Source of the DNA: Proteiniphilum sp. X52
GTDB lineage: Bacteria > Bacteroidota > Bacteroidia > Bacteroidales > Dysgonomonadaceae
DNA: 64,000 bases
Direction: 5' to 3'
Assembly (NCBI RefSeq): GCF_003712195.1
Contig: NZ_RDSD01000015.1
Location: forward strand, 1 to 64,000
The position numbers and the translations under genes were made by a program. The notes below the pieces were generated by a model. That model ran no database searches. It was not told the origin of the DNA and saw only the letters and a program-made list of their open reading frames with translations. Within the stretch, counting starts at the first letter, position 1, and every line of letters begins with the position of its first letter. Of this stretch, positions 35,920-45,342 are shown one piece after another.

Positions 35920-37488
35920 TCAAAACGACGGGTACCCGGGGTTCTGCACCAAGTTCGGATTGACCTGCCATGCATCCTGCGAGATGGGATAGAGTTTGAG
36001 GTGCTCACCCGTAGCCCGCTCACAATTGGAAGCCTTCCACATGGTCCGTTCAAATTCACCGAAACGGATATCATCCTGCCTCGACCATCCTTCCCATGCC
36101 AGTTCGAGTCTTCTCTCCAAAAGAACCTCCGCAAGTCCCACCGTTTCATAGTTGTGCGCCGCGTTACCGTAGCTGCGTTGGCGCACATCGTTCACCCATT
36201 GCGCGGCATCGGTGGCGCTCCCCCCGGAGCGCAACAACGCTTCGGCTTTCATCAGATAGACATCGGCCAGGCGGAAGATATGGAAATCGTTTTCCATCGC
36301 GTTCACCAGATCCGACGCATAGGGCCACTTAAGGCAGCGCGCGCCGTCGTGCTGGTTCACGGCTCCCCAGGGTGTGCCGTCGTATTCGGTGCCGGGAATC
36401 ATGGTGACAGCCACGGTATGATCCAACTCATATCCATGGTCGGTGATGATGATCTCGCCGGTAGTCCGGTCATATTGCTTCCCGATCAGGAACGAACCTT
36501 CGTAACGGGGATCTTCGGGATCAAAAAGCTCCACATATTCGGGTTGGGCACAAATGCCGTTCCAGGAGGAAAAACTGCCGCCCAGCGACAACTGGTCTTT
36601 ATAATGCAACGTGCGGTTCATCATTTGGTTCTGGTTTTCGGTATCGGTTTTCGAGAAAGCCACGGCGAAAATTGCTTCGCGCGAGTTGTGGTTGGTCAAC
36701 GAAAAATTATCCTTCCACACCGGTTCGAGGATATAGTCCATTCCCAGCACCAGATCGCAATAATCTATCACTTCCTTATAGGCATCGCCGGCGTAAGTAA
36801 CCTTCCAGGCTTCGGCGTTGAGCAGTAACTTGGCCAGCAATGTGTATGCGGCGCCTTTCGTGAATCTCGCATAAGAAGAAGCATCGGGACAGTCGGTGGC
36901 AATCTCTTTCAACTCGCTTATGAGCCAGTCGAAGACCACCTGTCGGGACTGGTTCGCGGGCAACACCTTGTCGATGGGAGAATAGTCGGTAACCAACGGG
37001 ACATTTCCGAAATAATCGATCCAGGTATAATACCAGAAAGCCCTTACACCCCGGACTTCCGCCATCTTAACTTTTTTCAGGTCATCAGAAATCACATCGG
37101 TGTGCTCGATAATGTAAATAGTGGCATTGCACTTTCCGATGCTGTTGGCGGCATTACTCCATCCGGTCTTGACCTGGCTGGTTTGCGCCGTCCAGGTATG
37201 CATGAACAGTTCGCGGTATTGCCCGCCATCGTACCAATCGCCGCCGAGGCGGGTAGGCGTAACAGCCATCGATCCGGCACATTCCGACAAATAGAGATAA
37301 TTGCTTGGCCAATAGGTTCTCAACGAATTATACACATCGCCGATAATGGCGTTGAGTTGTTGTTCGGTTTTCGGAAAATCACCGGCAAGCTGGTCGTACA
37401 CCACTTCGTCGAGGTTCGTGCAGGCAAATGAAGATATCAGCAGCAAGATGCCCGAGAGGAGGGATAATATGGTTGTCTTTTTGTTCAT
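35920..37488 (-). CDS. SusD/RagB-family surface lipoprotein (second pair)
   Basis: A 522-residue SusD-family lipoprotein with signal MNKKTTILSLLSGILLLISS and the lipidation Cys in FACTN. SusD features in order: EVVYDQLAGDFPKTEQQLNA near the start, the helical segment VRGVRAFWYYTWIDYFGNVP and the C-terminal FRLADVYLMKAEALLRSGG with RRLELAWEGWSRQDDIRFGE, ending LYPISQDAWQVNPNLVQNPGY. I chose the ATG at 37488 because it starts the signal peptide; the upstream in-frame ATG at 37509 would add seven residues. It follows its SusC partner by 33 bp. Confidence 0.93.
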   Translation of the reverse strand: MNKKTTILSLLSGILLLISSFACTNLDEVVYDQLAGDFPKTEQQLNAIIGDVYNSLRTYWPSNYLYLSECAGSMAVTPTRLGGDWYDGGQYRELFMHTWTAQTSQVKTGWSNAANSIGKCNATIYIIEHTDVISDDLKKVKMAEVRGVRAFWYYTWIDYFGNVPLVTDYSPIDKVLPANQSRQVVFDWLISELKEIATDCPDASSYARFTKGAAYTLLAKLLLNAEAWKVTYAGDAYKEVIDYCDLVLGMDYILEPVWKDNFSLTNHNSREAIFAVAFSKTDTENQNQMMNRTLHYKDQLSLGGSFSSWNGICAQPEYVELFDPEDPRYEGSFLIGKQYDRTTGEIIITDHGYELDHTVAVTMIPGTEYDGTPWGAVNQHDGARCLKWPYASDLVNAMENDFHIFRLADVYLMKAEALLRSGGSATDAAQWVNDVRQRSYGNAAHNYETVGLAEVLLERRLELAWEGWSRQDDIRFGEFERTMWKASNCERATGEHLKLYPISQDAWQVNPNLVQNPGYPSF

Positions 37489-37521
37489 AATTTCATGTTT
37501 TAGGATCATAAATGGTGGATA

Positions 37522-40482
37522 TTAAAAAGTCAGATTCACCCCAAAGGTGAAAGAACGCGCTTTGGGCATATAGTTGCGCGGCTCAATGCCGGGCGAAAGG
37601 CCGGCACCGCTGTCGGTGGGTTCGCCGCGGAAGAGCTCCACTTCAGGGTCGAGCCCTTTGTAACCGGTAATGACAAACAGGTTTTGTCCGGCCAGGTAAA
37701 CGCGTGCTTTTTCGAGCCAGCCAATGGATTGAGTATTGAAGGAGTATCCGACAGCCATGTTATCAAGCCGTATGTGTGACGCATCCTCCAGATAGAAAGA
37801 CGTCACACGCGAATTCTCACTTAAGGTGGTTACCAATTCGTCGTTCAAGGCGTTGGCTCCGCTTATATAGGTGTTGTTTCCATACGCCGCACGGGGGTTA
37901 TTCAGTACTTTGTTTCCGACGGTACCCCTGAAGAAAATACTGGCATCCCAGTTTTTCCAGGTGAACGCATTATTCCAGCCGAAGGTCAGGTCGGGTTGCG
38001 AATCACCCACATAGGTGCGGTCGTCATCGGTAATTTGCCCGTCGCCACTTATATCTTCGATAATATACTTCCCGTCTTGGGTCAGACCGGTACATTTCAG
38101 CATATAGAATTGTCCGATGGGATAACCCACCTCCACCACATGCGAGGTAACGCCCGATGCACCTCGTATCCACGGGTCGCCCGTATAGATGCGCCCGGTC
38201 GAATACAATTCGTTGGAAAGTCTGGTGACTTTATTTTTATTGTGTGCGAGGTTGACGGAAGTCGTATAGGTAAATCTCCTGTTTTTCACCACATCGATGT
38301 TCAGCAGCAGTTCGATTCCCTTATTACTCATATCTCCCACGTTGGCTTGTATTTGATTGTAAACATAGGTAGGCGTGGAAACATTATAAGTATACAACAT
38401 GTCGGATGTCTGCTTGTCGTACCATTCAATGGTACCGCTAAGGCGGTTGTTGAACAGCGAGAAGTCGAGACCCACATTCAACATGGCGGTGGACTCCCAC
38501 TTGAGGTCGGGATTGGCATTCTGCGATATCTTATAAGCCACCAGTTGGGTACCGTCACTATAATAGGTTCCGGCGGCCGAATAGAGTTCGAGGGATTTAT
38601 AGGGCTGCAACCCGTCCTGGTTACCCGTCACTCCGTATCCGACCCGGAACTTCAGGTCGTTCACCCAGCTGACATCTTTCATAAACGACTCCTGTGAAAT
38701 GCCCCAGGCGGCCGATGCCGAAGGGAATGTCCCCCATTTATGGTTTTGCCCGAATTTGGATGACCCGTCCCTGCGGACCGTGGCGGTCACCATATAACGG
38801 TCCTGATAGCTGTAATGCGCGCGCCCGAAAAACGAGATCAGTTTGTAGCCATTTTTACTGGAAGTGACCTCTCCTATTTTCAAAGAGTTCCCCGACTGGA
38901 TATTGTCGGCTCCCATGGAATTGACGATAAAGTCGGTCGCTTGGGAGCGCTGGCTCGAGAAGATGTTGTTTTCCCAGGAATAACCCATAATAGCATCGAG
39001 CTTATGGGAACCGTTACCGCCGAAATTTGATTGATAATTCGCAGTCCACTCCATCAGCTCACGATCCCATTTGCGCGCCTGTCGGACAGCAAGGCCGTTA
39101 TTACCTTGTCCGCGCGAGTTGCGGGAATCCTGCCATTCGCTGTAGTCATTACTGAAACGGCTTTTGTAGAGTGATGCCTTTACATTGAGGCCTTCGGCAA
39201 TATCGAACTGGAGATCTCCCGCTCCGTAAAAATAGTTGTTACTCGCCTTGCGGTAATTCTGATCTTGGTTTTGCACGGGGTTTCCCTGATCGTAATTGTT
39301 GTTGGCTCCGGTAAAATAGGAGCCGTCCTCGTTATAGACCGGAAAAACCGGCGGCATGTTATAAGCCAGAATGAAATCATCGGCAAAAGGAAAGCGCAAA
39401 TCCGACAAATTGCCCGACCCGGTAAGGCCCACACGCAACCGGTCATCAATGGCGCGTTGCTGTAACTGGAAACGGAATGAATGGCGTTTCATATCATTGT
39501 CGCGAGCGATACCGGTCCGGTCAAGATAAGTATATGAAGCGCGGTAATTGTGTTTGGAACCTCCACCCGACAAAGAAAGGGAATGGTTGGTGGATATTCC
39601 CGTACGAAGCATTTCCCCGAACCAATCGGTATCGGCCCTGTATGAATCGTACTTGCTGATATCGTTATTCAGTTCCCTGTTAGTGGCACGCCATTGGGCC
39701 GCGTTCATCATGTCGGGTTTATTGGCAACAACATCCATCGACACGTAGCCGTCGTACTGCATCAGATTCTTGGCACCCGATCCGCGCTTGGTGGTGATGA
39801 GAATGACCCCTCCCGCGGCGCGCGAACCGTAAATAGCTGCCGATGAAGCGTCTTTGAGCACCGAGATCGACTCGATGTCGGAAGGAGATACGGTGGACAT
39901 GTCTCCGCCGGGTATGCCGTCGATCACGATCATCGGTCCCTGGTCGTTCTGCAAGGTGGAGGTTCCGCGCAGGCGTATCTGCGAACTGCGTGTCACGTCG
40001 CCCGAACCTGAAGTGATGATCAATCCGGCCACTTTCCCCTGTAACAAGTCGGAAGCATCACGGTTGATACCTTTGTTGAAGTGCTCTTCCGATACATTGG
40101 CAATGGAACCGGTGATTTCGCGGCGTGTCTGCGTACCGTAACCGACGACCACCACTTCCTGAAGCAACTCGGCATCTTCCTCAAGCACAATATCAAAAGC
40201 GGCACGCCCATCAACCGGTATAATTACCGTTTGCATTCCGACGTAAGATATCTCTAATGAAGCCGAAGAGGGGACATTCTGGAGCACAAAACGCCCATCC
40301 GCATCGGTGACGGTGCCGGTAGAAGTACCCTGTACCCGCACCGTCACACCGGTAAGCAACTCACCCCCGGCGTCTTTTACCGTGCCGCTCACAGTAAGAT
40401 TCTGTGCAAACAGATTCAATGATATTGCCCATATGAGTATGGGCATCATCCCTTTCAGCAGATTTAGCATTTCTTTTTTCAT
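37522..40482 (-). CDS. SusC/RagA-family TonB-linked transporter (second pair)
   Basis: A 986-residue outer-membrane transporter with a signal peptide ending NLFAQ. The carboxypeptidase-regulatory-like domain reads LTVSGTVKDAGGELLTGVTV, with FVLQNVP and SYVGMQTV. The likely TonB-box region is LQEVVVVGYGTQ, just before the plug (LLQGKVAGL, ISVLKDASSAAIYGSRAAGG). A 22-strand-type barrel ends in FGVNLTF. Its DNA is richer in G and C than the neighbouring SusC/SusD pair at 40760-45325, and a 277-bp gap separates the two, so it may have its own promoter and a separate origin. Confidence 0.95.
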   Translation of the reverse strand: MKKEMLNLLKGMMPILIWAISLNLFAQNLTVSGTVKDAGGELLTGVTVRVQGTSTGTVTDADGRFVLQNVPSSASLEISYVGMQTVIIPVDGRAAFDIVLEEDAELLQEVVVVGYGTQTRREITGSIANVSEEHFNKGINRDASDLLQGKVAGLIITSGSGDVTRSSQIRLRGTSTLQNDQGPMIVIDGIPGGDMSTVSPSDIESISVLKDASSAAIYGSRAAGGVILITTKRGSGAKNLMQYDGYVSMDVVANKPDMMNAAQWRATNRELNNDISKYDSYRADTDWFGEMLRTGISTNHSLSLSGGGSKHNYRASYTYLDRTGIARDNDMKRHSFRFQLQQRAIDDRLRVGLTGSGNLSDLRFPFADDFILAYNMPPVFPVYNEDGSYFTGANNNYDQGNPVQNQDQNYRKASNNYFYGAGDLQFDIAEGLNVKASLYKSRFSNDYSEWQDSRNSRGQGNNGLAVRQARKWDRELMEWTANYQSNFGGNGSHKLDAIMGYSWENNIFSSQRSQATDFIVNSMGADNIQSGNSLKIGEVTSSKNGYKLISFFGRAHYSYQDRYMVTATVRRDGSSKFGQNHKWGTFPSASAAWGISQESFMKDVSWVNDLKFRVGYGVTGNQDGLQPYKSLELYSAAGTYYSDGTQLVAYKISQNANPDLKWESTAMLNVGLDFSLFNNRLSGTIEWYDKQTSDMLYTYNVSTPTYVYNQIQANVGDMSNKGIELLLNIDVVKNRRFTYTTSVNLAHNKNKVTRLSNELYSTGRIYTGDPWIRGASGVTSHVVEVGYPIGQFYMLKCTGLTQDGKYIIEDISGDGQITDDDRTYVGDSQPDLTFGWNNAFTWKNWDASIFFRGTVGNKVLNNPRAAYGNNTYISGANALNDELVTTLSENSRVTSFYLEDASHIRLDNMAVGYSFNTQSIGWLEKARVYLAGQNLFVITGYKGLDPEVELFRGEPTDSGAGLSPGIEPRNYMPKARSFTFGVNLTF

Positions 40483-40759
40483 ACGTTTTTTCAGATTTTA
40501 GTATTATGTAACATCTTAATGAACGGATCTATTTTCTAATAAAGCGAAAAATAGCGAGAATTATTGACCTGAACAAACAAAACACCATAAAATTCGCACT
40601 ATCCCATATATTAACATTGTAAAAAAACAACTCCCTAGCCCTATCAATGCCTTTGTAAATATTTACCAACTAATTGACAATCGGCTGGTTGCAAGCAAGA
40701 ATTAACATAAAATCAAAACAATCAACCAAAAATCAATGGCTTTATGGCACACCTATTCC

Positions 40760-42244
40760 TTAATACCCATCATTCTGGACTATACTTCCACCTGATTTGT
40801 CGATTTCTCCCTGAGGAATAGGATACAGATAATTAATTTTTTGAAATCCCCGGCTAGCCAACACCTCCTCGGCAATCCCCCATCGTTTGAGATCTCGGAA
40901 CCGATGAGATTCAAATCCTAATTCAACCCTTCTTTCATGTATCAACCAACTCGAGACGACAGCCATATTCGACTCATTGACGTTTCTATCAGGTAATGTT
41001 CCGGCCGGGGGAGTAGTTCCATCAATAGATATTGAATTCCTGGCCCGTTGACGAACCTGATTGATTATCTCGATTGCGTCTGGGGCATTACCAGTTTTCA
41101 GCAATGCTTCCGATTTCCAGAGAAGGACATCGGCGTAACGAATATAAATCTTGTTGCCCGGAGCATCATCATCGCCTTTGAACTCTCCATTCAACGTTCC
41201 TGCAATTTTATTCACGTTTCTTGAATCAACATCGACTGTATAAAGCAATCTTGGATCGTTTTCTTCAAACGCCTCGATAAATGATGCCTCAGGGGCTACA
41301 AAGCCCCATCCCAATAAAGCGCACAAGCCGTTCCCGTTCCGAGGCGTTTGTAACGGTTCGTGGTTATAGCAAAAAATCACCTCCTGCTCTTGAAATTGTT
41401 TATTTACATCGAAGCTGTCGAAATAATTGTCATTTAAACTGTAGTAGCGCGTATTTTCAAGTTCATTCACCAATGTAACGACTTCCTGCCATCTTTCATT
41501 GAACAGGGCGACTTTTGCTTGAAGCGCTATAACCGCTCCTTTTGACACGCGCCATTTTTCTTGTGGGTTAGAATATTTACCATCGGGCAATAAATTTTTC
41601 GCGTTACTTAAATCCCCATCAATCTGTAGCCAGACCTCCTGGGCTGTTGCTCTTACTGCCACCTCATAGGCTTCATTGAAAGATGTGAGCGGCTTCAACA
41701 ATAAAGGAACTCCACCGAAATTTGTCACCAGATCAAAGTAATAAAATGCCCTAAGAAAGTATACTTCTCCCAAAAGTCTGTTTTGCTCACTTCTATCGAA
41801 ATTGAGCTTAGCCATCATCTCCTCATTGGTTAAATAGTCAATGGCAGTATTTACCCTTGAAATCCCTTCGTAATTATATGTCCACAGACCATTGAAACCT
41901 CCGTTTGAAGCAATAAAACTAAAATTATCAAACTCATCCATCCACGCCTGATCACCATCGGGATTCCATTTCTTCTGCATATCATCCGAAGCAATATCCT
42001 GAAGGATAAAATCTCCTCGGGTCACTGTTCCGTCACTCCACGCCCAATCTCCAATAATATTCAACGTGTTCGATAGTAGTTGATAAGACGAGCTTACGGC
42101 ATATCGTACTGTGGTAGCCGCCGGTTCAAGGTCAACCTGATCGGGTGTCAACAATCCTATGGGGTCTTTCGACAAATACCCTTCACATCCGGACAAAGGC
42201 AATATACCGATTATCAATAATAACAGATTCTTATAAGATTTCAT
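40760..42244 (-). CDS. SusD/RagB-family surface lipoprotein (third pair)
   Basis: A 494-residue SusD-family lipoprotein: signal KSYKNLLLLIIGILPLSGC with the lipidated Cys in LSGCEGYL. Mid-part LLGEVYFLRAFYYFDLVTNF and GGVPLLLKPL are the usual SusD helical region. The C-terminus has IRYADVLLWKSEALLKTGN and HERRVELGFESHRFRDLKRW and ends with LYPIPQGEIDKSGGSIVQNDGY. It starts 21 bp after its SusC gene. Shorter than the first SusD of the window by about 160 residues, within the family range. Confidence 0.94.
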   Translation of the reverse strand: MKSYKNLLLLIIGILPLSGCEGYLSKDPIGLLTPDQVDLEPAATTVRYAVSSSYQLLSNTLNIIGDWAWSDGTVTRGDFILQDIASDDMQKKWNPDGDQAWMDEFDNFSFIASNGGFNGLWTYNYEGISRVNTAIDYLTNEEMMAKLNFDRSEQNRLLGEVYFLRAFYYFDLVTNFGGVPLLLKPLTSFNEAYEVAVRATAQEVWLQIDGDLSNAKNLLPDGKYSNPQEKWRVSKGAVIALQAKVALFNERWQEVVTLVNELENTRYYSLNDNYFDSFDVNKQFQEQEVIFCYNHEPLQTPRNGNGLCALLGWGFVAPEASFIEAFEENDPRLLYTVDVDSRNVNKIAGTLNGEFKGDDDAPGNKIYIRYADVLLWKSEALLKTGNAPDAIEIINQVRQRARNSISIDGTTPPAGTLPDRNVNESNMAVVSSWLIHERRVELGFESHRFRDLKRWGIAEEVLASRGFQKINYLYPIPQGEIDKSGGSIVQNDGY

Positions 42245-42265
42245 TATTCAAAAGATTTAAGTTGT

Positions 42266-45200
42266 TTAAAAAGAAAGATTAACTCCCAGGATATAAGTCC
42301 TTGACTGAGGATAAGTCCCCATATCAATTAAATCGGTAGATTCAGGATCAAGACCGGTATACTTTGTCCATGTAAAAAGGTTTTGCCCTGACAAATAGAT
42401 CCTTATGTTTTGTAGGCCAATTCTTTTTAGATCATTAAAGGAATAGCCGATTTCAACATTTTTCAACCTCAGATAAGAGGCATTTTCAACAAATATACTG
42501 GACACTTTACTACTTCCATTATCAGTAAAGCTCACTCGTGGAATAGTATTGGTGGAACCTTCTCCATCCCAGGCATTCAGGATATTTGTGGTGTAGTTGA
42601 ATGGCCGCGTATCATAATCGACAATTTTCTTGGCATCGTTATACCTGTCCACATCACCCACACCTTGGAAGAGTAGAGCCATGTCAAAATTTTTATATGA
42701 CCCGGAAAGATTCAATCCATACAATAACCCCGGGTTAGGGTCTCCTATGAAATCCCTGTCGTTGTCGTCGATCTTTCCATCTCCATTCAGATCCTTGAAT
42801 CGTATGTCTCCCGGAACCGATATCGGATTAGCCGTTCCGTGGAGATGGGTCCTGATTTCATTGTCATTCTGATAAATTCCATCAAAAACATAACCATAAT
42901 AGGCGTTAAGTGGTTGACCGGATTCTGTCCTTGTCACCGTACCGATCAAACTGGGCAGGTTCGGATGAAGTTTTTCCACTCGGTTCTTTACGGTTGTAAT
43001 ATTGGCGTTGATATTGTATTTGAATGCCCTTTCAGAATTCCGCAATGTAACACCCAATTCCCAGCCGCGGTTGCTGACCTCGCCTGCATTCACAATAGTA
43101 GGATCCACATCACCTACTATGCTTGGAAGCCCTATTGGCAGAAGAATATCGGTTGTCCGTTTTAGGAAGTAATCTGCGGTAAAATACAATCTGTTCCTGA
43201 AGAAACCGGCATCGACTCCCAGGTTGTATTGAGTGGTTGTCTCCCATTTCAGGTCAGGATTCCCATATCTCGATATCAGATATTTGTCTCCATCTTTTCT
43301 GATTAATGTGAGATAGGCATAATTGTCAATTTCCTGATTCCCCAATTGTCCGATACTCCCTCTTACCTTAAGATCTGAAAGCCAGTCATGTTTTTTCAAA
43401 AACTGCTCTTCAGATAACTTCCATCCGGCAGACAAGGAAGGGAAATATCCCCATTGATTATTCTTAGCAAAACGGGAAGATGCATCTGCCCTGAAATTAG
43501 CAGTAAGCATATACCTCATGTCGTAAACATAAGTCAGCGAAGCGAAGTAAGACATCAACGCCCATTCCGAGCCGGCACCTCCATTCCACAGATCCTGCTC
43601 CGTGCTGCCAAAGTCGATATACCTGAACTTCTCGGTATCATATTCATACCTTCTTCTTGAGGCATTGATCCCCGATTCGTAATTAGTTATAAATTCACTT
43701 CCTATCAAAGCATTCAAGGAATGCCCATTGAACATTTTGTCATAACTTAACGTGTTGTTCCAGGTAAATGTAAATTCTTCCCCTCTACTTTCGTCCAATC
43801 CATTGGGCCTGTTTTGGCGCCCCAAACCACGGTCTATTTGGCTGCCGCTGCCATCGTCATCTCCGAAATTGGCAAAAAATGCCTTTTCATGCCTGAAGTT
43901 CAAATCAACACCTACATTGGTTCTGAGAGTCAATTCTTTTTCGGGCAAAAAAGAGACTTCCGCGAAAAGGTTACCGAATGTTTTGAAATGCGAGCGGGTG
44001 TCGTCCGTGAAATAAGCCAAGGCAATGGGGTTTTGCGTCCATTCGTATTTGTCGCTTTCAAATCCTCCCGCGTCTCTGTTATTATGCACATAAAAGGGAA
44101 GGTCAGTAAAAGGATCCCTTTCAGAATAGGTGGGATCATCAGGCGACTTATATACAGGAATAACCGGTGGACGCAAAAGTGCATGTCTTATGATTCCGGG
44201 TGCATCACCTTTTGACGAGAGTTTATCCTGGATGGCGTAAGAGAGTTGCATATTGGTTCCCAGTCTTATTCTTTCAGTCAACCGGGAACTGATATTTGTA
44301 CGAAAATTGAATCGCTTATACTTATCGTTATCATACACCACAATACCGTCCTGACCAGTATACCCAGCCGAAAGCAAATAGTGCAATTTGTCGTTCCCAC
44401 CACTGGCGGTTATTTGAATATTCTGTGAATAGCCTGGTTCAAAAAGTTCATTCAACCAGTTTGTATTGGCAAAATCGCCACGTCCTTTATCAGCTGTATA
44501 AGGGTTAGCACCCGTATAACCCGCATTGTTCCAGGCTTTTTCCACAACATTGATATACTGTTCCGAATTAAGCATCTTGGGAAGATTAGCAGCATGCTGT
44601 ATCCCGCCATAATAATTTATCTCAAAACCAGTCTTTCCCGCAGTCCCCCTCTTGGTGGTGATGACAATAACACCGGCAGAAGCTCTCGAACCATAAATAG
44701 CAGCCGCAGAGGCATCTTTCAAGACTGTCATAGATTCGATATCGGAAGGGTTGAGAAAAGCCAATTCCCGGGTAGGAACTCCATCCACAACATACAGCGG
44801 GTTATTGTTCCCGATTGTGCCTTCGCCCCTGATTCTGATATTTATCTCATCACCCGGAGCACCAGTGCTCTGGGTGACCTGAACACCTGCCACCTGGCCC
44901 TGAAGTGCTTGTCTCAGGTCCGCGACCCGGCGTCGTTCCATATCATCCACATTCACCGGAGCCACAGCTCCGGTCAGGGTCGATTTCTTTTGCGCCGAAT
45001 AGCCGACCACCACCAACTCATCCATCAATTGTGTTTCAGGCTGAAGATTTATCTCCAACACCGTTTGACCGGCCACAACTATCTCCTGAACAGAATATCC
45101 CACGTATGACACTCTAAGGGTACTATTTACCGGGACAGACAGTTCAAAATTCCCATCTATGTCAGTTACAGTCCCGGCACCCGTTTCCACCGCAAGGACA

Positions 45201-45325
45201 GTTACTCCGATCAACTCTTCATTGGTAAGGGCGTCTCTGACGGTACCACTGACTTGGATAGTTGTCTGCGCTTGTGCTCCTAAAACAAAACAGACCATTA
45301 ATACAAAAAATAACGTTTTCTTCAT
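42266..45325 (-). CDS. SusC/RagA-family TonB-linked transporter (third pair)
   Basis: A 1019-residue TonB-dependent transporter with signal peptide KKTLFFVLMVCFVLGAQAQ. The carboxypeptidase-regulatory-like domain is TIQVSGTVRDALTNEELIG with SYVGYSVQEI. The TonB-box area is MDELVVVGYSAQKKST. The plug shows LRQALQGQVAGVQVTQS and MTVLKDASAAAIYGSRASAG, and the barrel ends YILGVNLSF. It starts 17 bp after the unassigned lipoprotein gene, so the order GH130, MFS, lipoprotein, SusC, SusD appears to be one operon facing away from the HTCS regulator. Confidence 0.95.
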   Translation of the reverse strand: MKKTLFFVLMVCFVLGAQAQTTIQVSGTVRDALTNEELIGVTVLAVETGAGTVTDIDGNFELSVPVNSTLRVSYVGYSVQEIVVAGQTVLEINLQPETQLMDELVVVGYSAQKKSTLTGAVAPVNVDDMERRRVADLRQALQGQVAGVQVTQSTGAPGDEINIRIRGEGTIGNNNPLYVVDGVPTRELAFLNPSDIESMTVLKDASAAAIYGSRASAGVIVITTKRGTAGKTGFEINYYGGIQHAANLPKMLNSEQYINVVEKAWNNAGYTGANPYTADKGRGDFANTNWLNELFEPGYSQNIQITASGGNDKLHYLLSAGYTGQDGIVVYDNDKYKRFNFRTNISSRLTERIRLGTNMQLSYAIQDKLSSKGDAPGIIRHALLRPPVIPVYKSPDDPTYSERDPFTDLPFYVHNNRDAGGFESDKYEWTQNPIALAYFTDDTRSHFKTFGNLFAEVSFLPEKELTLRTNVGVDLNFRHEKAFFANFGDDDGSGSQIDRGLGRQNRPNGLDESRGEEFTFTWNNTLSYDKMFNGHSLNALIGSEFITNYESGINASRRRYEYDTEKFRYIDFGSTEQDLWNGGAGSEWALMSYFASLTYVYDMRYMLTANFRADASSRFAKNNQWGYFPSLSAGWKLSEEQFLKKHDWLSDLKVRGSIGQLGNQEIDNYAYLTLIRKDGDKYLISRYGNPDLKWETTTQYNLGVDAGFFRNRLYFTADYFLKRTTDILLPIGLPSIVGDVDPTIVNAGEVSNRGWELGVTLRNSERAFKYNINANITTVKNRVEKLHPNLPSLIGTVTRTESGQPLNAYYGYVFDGIYQNDNEIRTHLHGTANPISVPGDIRFKDLNGDGKIDDNDRDFIGDPNPGLLYGLNLSGSYKNFDMALLFQGVGDVDRYNDAKKIVDYDTRPFNYTTNILNAWDGEGSTNTIPRVSFTDNGSSKVSSIFVENASYLRLKNVEIGYSFNDLKRIGLQNIRIYLSGQNLFTWTKYTGLDPESTDLIDMGTYPQSRTYILGVNLSF

Positions 45326-45342
45326 GTCTTTAAAAAGTTAAG

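Noticed and set aside
35649-35963. 104-codon frame between the broken membrane gene and the SusD gene
   Set aside because: Starts with TTG, runs through a clear terminator hairpin and into the antisense of SusD.
36001-36828. 275-codon frame antisense to the distal SusD gene
   Set aside because: Produced by the G+C-rich codon usage of the SusD gene; no start context and no domain.
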